NCBI GenBank assembly: GCA_022829145.1
Contig: CM040743.1
Coordinates: forward strand, 30,369,646 to 30,433,645
Length of the DNA: 64,000 nucleotides
Direction: 5' to 3'
Source of the DNA: Albula goreensis
Lineage: Eukaryota; Chordata; Actinopteri; Albuliformes; Albulidae
Shown here: positions 49,235-61,299 of the stretch, piece by piece
Layout: the number at the start of each line of letters is the position of its first letter
Position numbering within the stretch: the first letter of the stretch is position 1
Program-made: the position numbers and the translations under genes
Notes under the pieces: generated by a model
Database searches by the model: none
The model's input: the letters and a program-made list of their open reading frames with translations, nothing else
What the model was told of the DNA's origin: nothing

Positions 49235-52200
49235 GATGTCAGGTATTGGTGTAAAGGTCAGGATTTGCAGTAAGGTCTTCAGTACAGTGCAGCGGAAAAG
49301 TAATTGATAACAAAGCAAATGTCACTTAATTTAGATTTTATTTGGCATTGTGTCACTTTCTGCCCATTGCACATTGGTACATCTCATTCAACAATGTGAC
49401 ACAGTCACACTGAATACGTAATTGTGTCGAGTACCAGTAAGCATGCACTGAATACATCACATTTCCACAAACCACCCTCTGAGACTCATACCAATGTCTG
49501 GGCTGCCATTTCCCTAGCATAGCAATCACTGCTATGCTTCACATCAGATGGAAACCACACCTCTGTTCATGCTATGCGTCTCCATACTAGATCAAATGTG
49601 GTCTTAAATTCAGTTTTAAACCAGGGGAAGTGCCAACTGCAGTGCTAAAGCGCCCCCAATAAAATAAGAAACAGCTCTTGTTGCTGTACATTAGTGTAAC
49701 ACAGGGCCAATGCTTTTAACAGAATTGCTGAGTTTGTCTGAGCATGCAGAAAATGTTGCTCTAATATGTTCTGATTGGTTGAGTGACCTTATCAAAGGGA
49801 AGTCAATCTGAAGACCATGTACATGGGAGAGTACATTTGACAGCCCGACTTATATCTCAAAATATGATTAGGAATGGAGCACAAAATTGAGCAGCAAATG
49901 GTAATAAAAAAGTTTTGTAATAAAATTATGTTTTGGTCAGTTTTAAATAATGCACCATGATTACGTAAATGCTTACAGTACCAGTTAATGTAACAGCTCT
50001 TCAACATGTTGAAGTGATTCATAAAGGAACAGTTATTATGCATAATGCATAACAGCATTATGAATAAGACTTAACACCGACACTTAACACCTACACATTC
50101 CAGGAAGTTATGCCCATTAATTATCATCATATAGGATAGTTCACTTGCATACTACTTCCAATCATGGCAAGACAAGGGAAATTATTTTTAATGTATGTAT
50201 TTACATTATAAATAAAACTGGCAACTATATTTTATCCATCCCCATCATCTCCCAAAGTCATGTGGACATATTCAATTTTTTTTTTAATTTCCACATTTTG
50301 ACACTTTTGCATGTAATATATATTTTTCCCAACAGATCCAATATAGAGCTATAAGATATGCAATGTATATTTAATATTTATTAATTTTTCATAGTTAAAT
50401 GCCATTTCAATTAAACTGATAGTGTTTGGTTTAAATGACATATTACAAATATTGATGATGTAGACGATGATAACAAGTATATCTGTACCTAAAACTGAAA
50501 TGCAACCAACTTCCTGTTATGACTTCCATCATCCATTTATGGCCCTCAAAGCTATGTTACTTTTGGTGGGCAGCAAATAAGCAGAAAGTGTTTTGAGTGG
50601 GAGGGTTTGGCTTGCCTTAATATCATGAAAAAGGCTTATTTTTTTCCTTCAGAGCAGTTCAGTGCAGTGCTGCAAATGTATGAGTCATCGGAAGCTTAAA
50701 GTATGATACCTTATCTTATTTCCAATGCTGCAGTCATTGGTTATTATTTTACATTTACATTCTTACATTCAGTAGCTAATCTGATCAATAAAGTGTACTG
50801 GTATCATCATATGGTTTCTCATACAGCATCTCAGAAACTTAAATTCTTAGTTTTATGAAGAGGACAAACAGAAGAACTCAGTCCTTCAAAATACCAAACA
50901 ATCTGATTGATTTTGTTTTCCGTGTTAAAAACTATTCAAAATGATACTTTTGATACATCGTTGGTACATCAGGATCTCACAGCTGATAAACTGGAAAACA
51001 AATTACAGTAAATACAATGATGTAATGTCCATTATTATTATTATTATTCAATGTTACTATTTGTACAAAATTGTATAATATACACTTTGCCTACAGATTC
51101 AAATATATATGAGGTACAAACTTTGAGAGAGGGTGCTTTCTGCTACAGTTATTTTATAGAACTTGGACGATTTATTGATTGAACTTGAATGATTTCTTGA
51201 CTGAAATGATTATCTAACCTAAATCATTGTTTTCAATTGCTAGCTTATTTTAAAAACCACGCTAATTTTGTAGCCAACAACAATCAAATGAGAAGCAGGA
51301 CTTCTTGTCTCATATTGTGGACACATACCTCACATACAAATGTATGTGTGGAATCTGGTCAGTGGGAAGAATACTAATTGGACAGATGCAGGTCTGCAAC
51401 AGATGTTAGGAAATTACCATGGTTCCCTTTTCGAATTGCAGCAGTCTATGAGAAGCCAGGTTCTGCATCAGACACAGCATTGAAATGTTTATTGTAGCCT
51501 GCTCCATGAAGTTAGTTTCATTGTTTTTAATTATTTATTTAATATTAGTACTCATGACATGTTATAGTAGGACAGGTATATGTTTTTTCTCATAAAATTG
51601 ATTTCTAAAAGCACCAGTTTGAATCTTTAGGTTTTGTGCCTGCCTTTTCATTTTTTGTTAGCCAGCCTGTCGAAACACTTTCGTTAACACTCACATAGCC
51701 TTCAACGTCCCAAATAGCCATGTCACTTTGTCATGTGATAGTATTTTAGTTTTTATTAAAGGTAATAATAATCTGCCAAGGTAATACATGGATAGTTAGT
51801 GTACTGTTTTTTGTTCTGGCATAAAATTTTTTTATGACCAAATAGCCTAATTAATGTGGGCCTGATAACTATTCTTACTATTCTTACTATTCTTAGAGAA
51901 ATCACACCAAGGAAACAGTCCAAGCCTCTGTGTGAATTTCTAAATTTATATTGCAAGATTAATCTAGGAGCTAAAGTGTTTTGATTGAATATCATATGTG
52001 CTTTACGTCAGTTTGACCAAATCTCTGCCTGTCTTGTAAGTCATTTAGCTTTGAAGAATGTGACGGATCAGTTATCTATTAACTCTAATAGCCTTGAATA
52101 TTATCAGTTTATAAGCTAATGAGTTAGCCTAAACTCCCTTTTGTTCCTTTCAGAACACAAAACCTGACACAGATTAATCAATGATATACTGTCTCTATGG

Positions 52201-53900
52201 GATGGTTATAAAGATTAATTTATATCCATCCTTGCCTTGCTCTGTCTAGAGCCGTAATGGAAAATTAGCAAGAGCGTAGGAAACATCCCCAGAGTGGTCA
52301 TTCTCATAAAGAAGAAGCTAATTTGGCCTTCAGAAAACCAGTCTGCAGCACATTACTCTTATCCCCAAGCTAGCATCCCACCTCTTTAAAGAAGAACCTC
52401 TCTGTTGGAAACTTTGAGCTTTCAAAGACTCAATTCAAACAAGAAGGACTTCATTAACCATTCTGTCGACATGACAAAGAGGATTTCTGATCATGGCTCT
52501 CACTAGGATTGCTAATGGAGAGAATATTACTAGTAACCAGTAACAATTTTCCATGGTAATTTAATACTCTTTGGCTTCAAGGCTGAAGGCTGGCCGCAGT
52601 CAGCCATTGGTGATAATGAAAGCTGACAGTTTTGCATGTGTGAATGCCTTCTTCTCACTCTTAGCGTTGTTGGTTGGTTAAACCAATGAGCATATGCCAA
52701 CAGTGTGGTACATCTACTATGTTTTGAAAGCCATATTTAAGGACTATAAACTCAGGCTACACACCAATGAACCTTTTTCATTGACTAGTGATTTCTTATG
52801 GTCTTCTAGTGATATTTTGAGACTAAAATCTTGCTTATTCTACCTTTTTAATGTATCGTAGCAGTTTTCCCTGAGAATTATGGTCTAATAGATAAGCACG
52901 TATCAATAATTGCAGAATATTGTTAACAGTATGAATTCTCAAAACTACCTCGGCAGTTCCAATGTTACCTCCTACAAAAGGGCAAAATTACTGGAACTTC
53001 ACAACCTTAGCTCTCACAACCACCTAATTAAAAACAACCATGTGTACTGCTTGCTTACATATCCAAAATTAGAATTTAGCAATATTATGCACATAAATTA
53101 AAATAAGATATGTGCCCTTGGTCAGCAGAATTATTTATATATATATATATTTTCTCTCATTCCTGGTGTGTACAGTAACTATGGTAGCTTCAGCAGAAAG
53201 CCAGTTGTGGTGTGGAGATGAAGCGAAACAAGCTGAGTCCTTCTTGTTCGCTACAAGAGGGGAAAACACAATCCCCTACAGATGTATTTATCCATCCCAT
53301 CCAGGTCATCTATTTTAAGTACATTACTCTTAAGTCCAAGAACCACAAGTTATTTCAGCACGCCACCCCCCCCCCAAAAAAAAAAAAAAAAACTTATGTA
53401 CCCATCAAACTCAAATCCCTCCGTGTCTGAGCAGCAGATGCATTCATTTAAGGCATCAGAATGCCCATGCTCCCTGCATTATGCAGATGGACCGAAGACT
53501 TATTTGCATGCATGCATAAAAGAATACTGGATTTTTACTAGAAGGGATTCTTTTTCTTCTCTCTCAGAATACTTTTTACATTCGTAAAGCATTACAACAT
53601 CTCACGTTATTCATGTGATCTGAAATCATGCCTCTTTCATCTTTTTTTATATGATACATGTCAAAGGTAGTCATACAGAGAATAGACCTGTTAAGGTCAT
53701 TCATATTATTTTCACTTTCTCTATAGAGAAAATATGGCTTAATCGAAGGGCAGAGGGTCCATGTCTCAGAAACCATACCACTGACTGAGTTATCGTGGGC
53801 CAAGACCTCATGTTTTCCTGTGTGTTGTTCCATACTTGGTCAATTGTATATCATTGTATACAGATACCATACTATTGATGTTGCCGGAACAGGACAAGAA
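49235..53900. other. Noncoding DNA
   Basis: No gene recognised. Contains a short ATT-rich stretch near 51,030-51,048, a 9-bp tandem (ACTATTCTT, about three copies) at 51,869-51,895, a TA-rich tract near 53,134-53,150 and a C9/A17 run near 53,367-53,392. The interval 52,250-52,650 is less repetitive and could be a conserved noncoding element. Confidence 0.45.
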
Positions 53901-53903
53901 CGC

Positions 53904-53931
53904 GCACGCACACACACACACACACACACAC
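53904..53931. repeat. Short (AC)n microsatellite
   Basis: A roughly 28-bp AC tract with CG interruptions at its left end. Confidence 0.9.
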
Positions 53932-53939
53932 TGCTATTG

Positions 53940-54130
53940 TTAGATCCATCACCTATACCAGATACCAGGCTCACCTAACACAGGATTGCAAGGGGACTGT
54001 AACATATCCCAGCATACATTAGGTGAATGTGTTGCCAGTCCATCACAGGGTTAGACAGACAAACATAACCAAGTTTGGCAAGTCTAGTCTGCCTAATCTG
54101 CATGTATTTGGACCGTGGATGGAGCTTCTA
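53940..54130 (+). repeat. Diverged dispersed fish repeat (3' part)
   Basis: The order 'tatcccagcatacattaggt', 'ttgccagtccatcacaggg', 'agacagac' and 'ctgcatgtatttggaccgtg' matches a repeat common in teleosts (..CCAGTCCATCGCAGGG..CTGCATGTCTTTGGACTGTGGG..), probably the same family whose head is at 7,199. No coding capacity. Confidence 0.55.
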
Positions 54131-54134
54131 GCAT

Positions 54135-57100
54135 TCCCAACCACCATATCTAAACATTACTGACTCATTACAGGAGCAGAATTCCAAAAGGGGCTGTAGC
54201 TATTCTGAAGCCAAAGGGTAGCCCGGCCCCTTTTAGTTAATATTCATATATTGCTTGGTATTTCTATTAGATTTTCTACTCCCGGTATAATGTTATACTT
54301 ATCCATTTCCTATGGGAATGCACCTGACAGCATTCGGAATATGTTTATTAACAAGCATACTTCAGGATCACTGTATTCAATGCTGGTGTTTTTTTTCATA
54401 AACAAGCTATCTAAGTATGTTCAATTTCAAATATATCCCTTTCTTCAGCACTCCTCCACTGTCCCAGGCCCTTTAGTTCACCACCTTTCACTAACAGTGC
54501 AAGTCGTTTACAAAAGAGAACAATTGTATTTGATCTTTTTGCAAAGTTGTGCCAAACCCTGAACAATAAAAAGATAGCATTAGCCCTTGTTGTACTACCT
54601 GAAAGATTTGGTAACAGTGAACACTTTTATTTTCAGCAGAAAAATAAAAAGATACAGAGCTAACAACTTAACATTTATTTCTGCAAAGGAAGACACATAG
54701 AGCACAAAGTTTGTTTATATCAGCAGTATGACATCAGTGCACAATCAATGTATATGACATGTATTTTGCACAAAAAATACAATTGTATAACTGTATTCAT
54801 TCCATTTTCTCAATTTTGCAAATGACAATGATATTTCCGATATCATAGCAGTTCGGCCTGTTCACCACTTGACGGATCTTTCTAGCCCTTCCTTTCTGAT
54901 CATCCTATGCTGAAATCTTGAGATATCTGTTTTCACTCTCATCCCCATAATACAAAGATTTTCGATATTCTCTAAATGTAGGGCACAGTGCTATTTTCCT
55001 TATTATGTTGGAACTACCATTGCACACCAGTTTCTGGCTATGAATTATCAGTTTACTAAATTCTGAAGTTGATTTGTTTCGTATATTTTTACTTTTTGGG
55101 ACACGTTTTCTGATTATATAAAATGTTGGAAAAAGGAGTAAAAATCAAAATTGCAGTTCTTTAATTTGAAAGTAATTGTAATTTTCATGTAAAATTATTA
55201 AATGATGTCACTCAATGGCACAGACATTGCCATGCAATATGTCAGTATGGAGAACACTGGGGCGCTTGAGTTTGGACAACCGTTTTGAGGTGGTTCAGAT
55301 AAGATGTTTTTCCATACATGACTTGCATCTGATCCATTCCTTGAGGTCTAAACAGCAAACAGGCACATGGAATCAGATCTCTTCAAACCCAAAAACTACA
55401 ATTCTATAAGGCTCAAATGTGGTCCATAACCAAATCCCGCCCATGTGCTCAATCAAGTCAGATCGTTTTAACTCTCAAGTACTTTTTTGTTGTCATTCCC
55501 CCATGCAGCACCTCGGTAAGTCACATTACCAAAACACAAAATGATATCACATGCAAGAACACAAGCCAGTTGTTTCGTTTGGATGCCGGTGAAGCTGCTG
55601 TTTTCTCCCACAGCTCTCAACCCCTGACCCAAATATTGCAGAATGTAGGACTGTGCACTTTGAACTGTAGCCAGAGTGGACCTGTGTGCTTTACTGCTGT
55701 CAACATTATATTCTTAGAAGCAGATGAGAGCTTGGAGGTGGTAAGAACTAGGTTGCTATAAGGGTAGTCTTGTCTCACCACCTCACAATATGGATTGCTT
55801 TTTCTCCAGAGTATGACCACTTTATGTAATATTACAGCAGGTAACTGCATTTACCTTAATTGTGGTGAATATGTGCACTCGTCAGATCTCCACGGTTTCC
55901 AGTGTTACTACAATGACCTGTCACCAGCAGCATCAAAGTGTAACCTGCAGCAAATAATTAATTACAATACAGAAGCTTGTCTGAAAACATGCACAAGACT
56001 TTTTTTTTTTTTTTGCAGTAAACTCGAGGTATAAATGGGATCTAGTCAACCCCACCCAACACCACCCACCTCCCACAGTTTGTGATGCAAACTGACTTGC
56101 AATGTGGTATTTTCATACGCAAGTCTCAGCTTGAAAACATCTGCTCTTCAGGCAACATTTTCTAACCAGGCTAAATGACAGATATTTCAGTTTGTCTTGT
56201 CAGCCTGCTTATATTGCTCACATTGCTTATCTCTGAACTCATGGTTTATGCTTATTTGGTTACAAGTGCATCCCACATAACCGTAACTGGATTGCAAATA
56301 CAGAGAGATGCAAAACAACCACATCAGCATAACTTATATTGAATTAACCCTCTCAGTCACAGGAAATCATGTTGCTATACTATTCCATTTTGCTGCACTC
56401 TCTTTCACTGTCTCCAGTACATAATTTGTGTTTGATATACATGAAGCAGCAATGAGACTATACGTACACATCCATATCTTTATGTATAGTTGTTCTCAAC
56501 CTCAGTCCTGGGGACCTTCTGTGTTTGCTTGTTTTAATTCCAAACACAATTGCAGAATATCAGTTTTTTCAAAGATGATAATTTGTATTAATTATCTTAA
56601 TGAGGATTAAATGTTTACAGGGATTATTTACCATTTTAAGACACATTTTGACAGAAATATATACATATATACAATGAAAAATAAATGTTCCAAATTCACA
56701 TTGTGCAATATTGAAAGGAATTTACAGTGTTCAGACTTTGATGAATAAATGGACCCCTAATTGGTAAAAGTTCGGGCACATGGCCAACAAAACTAACCAT
56801 TTGGTGGATAATGAAACATTCAAAGACTAACCAAATGATAATGAGTCAAACCTGCATTGTGTTAATAAGTTTAAGCTCCCTATTTTTTCCTTTAATTTGA
56901 TCAGCTAAAAAACATACCTTTTTGTGGTTGCTTTGAATAATGGTTAGTGAGCTGGTAAGTCATTATTGTTGGAGCAAAACCCAGTGAGCAAAGCATTAAA
57001 TCTTTGTGAATCTCTCAATTAATGAGAATTTCCAACCCGACTGATGGAAGTACATATACAATACTGACTTTGAAGGAGATTTAATAATGTCTAACCACTG

Positions 57101-60100
57101 TCTCATCTCCAGTTTGAAAGTATTCTACCCCCAAGAGAAAACAACTATATATTTCTGTCCAATCTAGAGGAATGCTAAATACGTTGATAGAAAGCATTTC
57201 CAATACAACTATTCATCCATAACAAGTGCTGTAATATGTTATTAAAGATTCATAGCATTTATATTATGAGGTCTATGTAAATTACATTCAGTGTCGATAA
57301 TTTGTTTGAGTTGTGAATAGAATCAATTTTAATGGTCTAATTTATAGGATTCTATTAAACACTATGATTTATTCATCCAGGGAATCCATTTTATATTACC
57401 AGTCTAGTGTAAACCCTTTTTGATAGATAACCCTTTATGAGAATGCACACAGATAATCTACAGTGTTTGGGCCTACATTATGATTACAAGCGGTCATGGA
57501 ATGGAACACTAGTAGCCTATTGTCCCATCAAAGCAATATTTCGCTTCAGTATCAAAAACATGAGGGATTTCTTATTTATAACCTTTGCTCTGTCACTGTG
57601 TGGTACACAATTGCAACTGAGTCATCGTAAAAAGAAAAGACTTTCACAAAACTACAGCAATGGAGGTCACAACGGTTCCATTGAAAGTGAAAATTACTCC
57701 AACATTTCTCCAATGAGCCAACAGACAGACAAGCACCCCTTTTCTTTGCCACAAAAATGAAATGAAAAATTGTTTTTAGTTCATATTATTTTAGATAAAA
57801 AACAGACCATTTGAAAAGAGATCCAAAATCACTTGCTGACATTTTGGCTATACAAAGAGATGACATTTCATATAGAATGAGAGTGAAAATAAAAATATCC
57901 ACTAGAAAGAAAAAATAGATGAAGCATCGCATATGGTCAGATATGCATATATTTCCGGGCATGATTGTTCTAGATTCAAGCGAAAGCAGATGCAGAACTT
58001 TCCATATGAGGAAGGTAGCAGTGGGACGCTGACAAAGGTAGTTAATCACAGAAGCAGATAAGATATTGTCATTACACTAAGCCAAATGCTACCCTCAGAA
58101 CTGAAGAATCTATTGACAAAATGCCTTGCCGTGCTCCAAAAAGCAGAATTACTGGTGCATTTGCTTTGGTACAGAGAAATTGCACCGATGTGATATCGTT
58201 GTGTGATGTCATTCATGAGAGAAAATTTGAAACTGCCATACATCTCAATTTCAATATATGTATGTGGCCTAAAAGCCATTAAAACAATCATAACAAACCA
58301 AACATCGATATGCATTGAAAGGACCTGGGTAATCAAGTATACTCACTCGCTTTCATCTTTGGACCTGTTTTTCTTATGTCTTGTAATCTTAAAAAAGGGT
58401 CCAGGCCATTTTGTCTGCAAATGTTTGCTCCAATCACAGACTACTCCTCCTGTGGTACCAGTAAGTGAGCTAGTTCATGATATCGGGAGACATAGTGAGT
58501 GATTGAAGTAAATATCTACATATATATGCTTTAAATTGTTTTTTACTTGATTAAAATAGATCCTACCATTAGATTTTATGTCCAGCAATATCTAGGTATT
58601 ATTCAGATATCTATAATTAATTCTGTCCTGTCAGAACTGCTATAGTTTTTAGTTACAGTATGATTCTAGTGGGTACTCAATCAGGTATCATTAAAATAGT
58701 TTTCTTAATATACATTTTATAATAACAGTCATACACAATGACAATACCATGTGCATATTGAATTCCTTTCTAAACAAAAAGTGCATATCATTAAAAATCA
58801 CAAAGCTGAACATGTTTTCATGAAAGGTCATTTCACTGGTCTCATGAACTTTCAAATATTTTTTTCCTTGATGGATATGAACTGTACATTTACTGAATTA
58901 GTTAATCACTAATCATAACATCAGCTAGATTAATCTGAAGCGGAAAATATGATTTTCATTGTGATAATTAATGTAAAAGGATTTCTGTTAAGTAAAGCAG
59001 AAAGCACACACCAAGGTGAGATTCACAATAGCGCAAAGTATGTCACATTTAATTTCAGAAATGGAATTCCATATTGCTTAGAGTATGAGTCCATATTAAT
59101 AATATTGGTTTTCCACACTGGTAATGCCTTTAAAGATTAAAGCACTTAATTCAAAGGAAATTCCTACGATTTTGAAAGTTCCACCTGATAATTGCTATTT
59201 CAGGTTGATGAGGTATGAGGTAATAATACAACAAATAACAGACAAGTAAAAAAACAGGTCCATAGATATAAGGCTGAGGCGATAAGATATTTTTGATTAT
59301 TGATTAAATGACCTGACTGATTAATTTGAATGAGATATTCCATTGCATTTTCCACAAACATTCTAGGTTCTACCCTTGCCTAAGGGCACTGCAAATGGTG
59401 TTTTTTGTAATTACTTCCTGTGGGCTTAGCATATGAAGGTCAGCCCAGTTCCAAAAACAATCTACAGCCAACAGCTGCAACTGAAATTCAAATATAAGAA
59501 CATGGACACAAAGGGAATGTGATTGATTATAATCACACACAAATGAATACTTAATATAGAGAAAGTTTTGTTGTGCTACAAATAGTATGTGATAATTCAT
59601 AAATCCTACTTCAAAGGTTAATGTTGGTTACAAGCAGACAAGGAGGTTAGAGGGAACATCTTAAGCTTGGGATAGATGTAGCTAGCAAGTGAAGTGTTCA
59701 CTATAGGTCACAGGTTTTCATAGTGAAAAATGATTCACATGTGGCTTTTTCAGATGAAAATGATCCACGTTTCTTTAAAAATAATAATAAATAATACTGA
59801 TGTCATTTCACCAATCAATAATTATTTTTGTATACATGGTCTGAGCTTCAGATGAACAGATAATCCATAGCATAAATGCATAATGAAATGCAATTTCAGT
59901 AGGTACTCTATTTCATAAATATACTTGAAGTGCATATAATTATTATACATACACACTTCATTGAACACACATTTAGAATTTCTTGGTCATCTTAATCCTC
60001 TGACTAGGGCAGACATCTATTAACAAAATGGGCTACAGGATGTTTTTATTTTTCCCCATGTTTTTCTCCTTTTAGTTACTTATTTATAGCTTCTGGTACC

Positions 60101-60910
60101 TGTGTAGTATATCTTGTATCTGGCTAGACTAAACTATCTCTCTGTTTCCAACCTCACTGATTCAGGGGACCCCAGCCAACAAGACCGTAACTTTGTAAAA
60201 ACACAGCGCATACCCTAAATTAATTCCCGTTTGTTTAAAGCTGAACTAAACCAAAAAACTCTACTCTGAGAGTTTTAAATGCATATTATGAGAGACACCA
60301 TTTTAATCAATGTAAAGATTCTGAAACACTTGAGAATGAGACATTAACATAAATTACTCACAAATATGTCAGACATTGGAAATATGTCACAAATATTATG
60401 CTGGTGGTTCAATGGGAGCTATGCTTTTAAATCCCATAGTTCCAATAGTGAGAGCCACCAACGCAATGAAGCTGGCAGCATGGTTCCTGTAGAGATTCAA
60501 ACAGTTCAGGGGGTTTGGAAAATTTTGGAGGAAAAAAAACAATAAAAAACAGAAACTTCTGTATGGATGTCGTGGATTCAATGCATTAATGTATTAGATT
60601 ACTGCCATCTGTTAGGCAGAGACTTGTCTATCTCCTACCATGTGGGCAAGACCATTGATCCTGGGCTGGCTCTTTATAATTTAAATTCCCACAGGGAATA
60701 TTATTTACTTGCTGTGGAGTCGTTATATTATAAACGTCTTTCGTGAAAGTCACTTGGATATAATAATATAATTGGCTCATTGAAGAAAAGAGGTAAGAAA
60801 ACATTATTGTTGCCCCCACTCATTTTCATCGGGTGGTTAAGTGTTTCCCTATACAACCATCATGTACTGAACAGTAGCTCTGTACTGTAGAGCTCCCTGC
60901 CATCTGCAAT
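54135..60910. other. Noncoding DNA with one signal-peptide-like short frame
   Basis: No gene or transposon recognised. Contains a hairpin (arms AAAAGGGGC/GCCCCTTTT, 54,186-54,234), a strong acceptor-like pyrimidine tract ending CATGCAG near 55,508 and the short frame at 57,560. Confidence 0.45.
57560..57760 (+). other. 66-codon frame with signal-peptide-like start
   Basis: From the internal ATG the product begins MRDFLFITFALSLCGTQLQL, a charged start, hydrophobic core and small residues near a possible cleavage site, then a basic HRKKKR patch and two or three N-glycosylation sequons (NYS, NGS, NYS). It ends at TGA 57,760. The frame also extends upstream to an ATG at 57,437. No family recognised. 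It could be a small secreted peptide, but chance is more likely in AT-rich DNA. Confidence 0.15.
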
Positions 60911-60914
60911 AGGC

Positions 60915-61128
60915 ATTTTTTTTATAACATTTTTTTTATTGGGAACCAATGTCATACATAAAACAAGCTCAACGTACAGGTCTGTGTTCCACAGTCATTT
61001 TCCCCCTTTTTTTTTTTTTGAGAAGGAGTGCTATAACAGGAACAAAGCAACACCTTCCTTCAACCAGCCCCCACCCACCCCCAAACTTAAGAAACAAATA
61101 AATAAATAATAATACCAATAATAATAAC

Positions 61129-61174
<46 letters not shown>

Positions 61175-61299
61175 AAAAAGATATATAAACAGCTAAATAA
61201 AATAACCAGATCACATAAATAAATAAGCTGGAATAAAACACGGAGGAATGTTAAAATAAAAGGGATGCTCAGGATGCCCACCTCACTGGATGTACAGAA
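60915..61299 (-). other. LINE 3' untranslated region
   Basis: Follows the ORF2 stop. On the minus strand it holds a T37 run and TTATT-rich low-complexity sequence, a G/T-rich block (complement of 61,060-61,090) and an A-rich 3' end. Confidence 0.7.
61136..61172. repeat. Poly(A)37 tract inside the LINE 3' region
   Basis: Thirty-seven consecutive A on the + strand, i.e. poly(T) in the LINE's sense orientation, so it is not the element's own tail. It may be a slippage expansion or the tail of another insertion. Confidence 0.95.

Noticed and set aside
55417..55761. 114-codon + strand frame downstream of a strong pyrimidine tract
   Set aside because: The pyrimidine tract and CATGCAG are followed only 7 bases later by GTAAGT, giving no sensible exon, and the peptide shows no domain.
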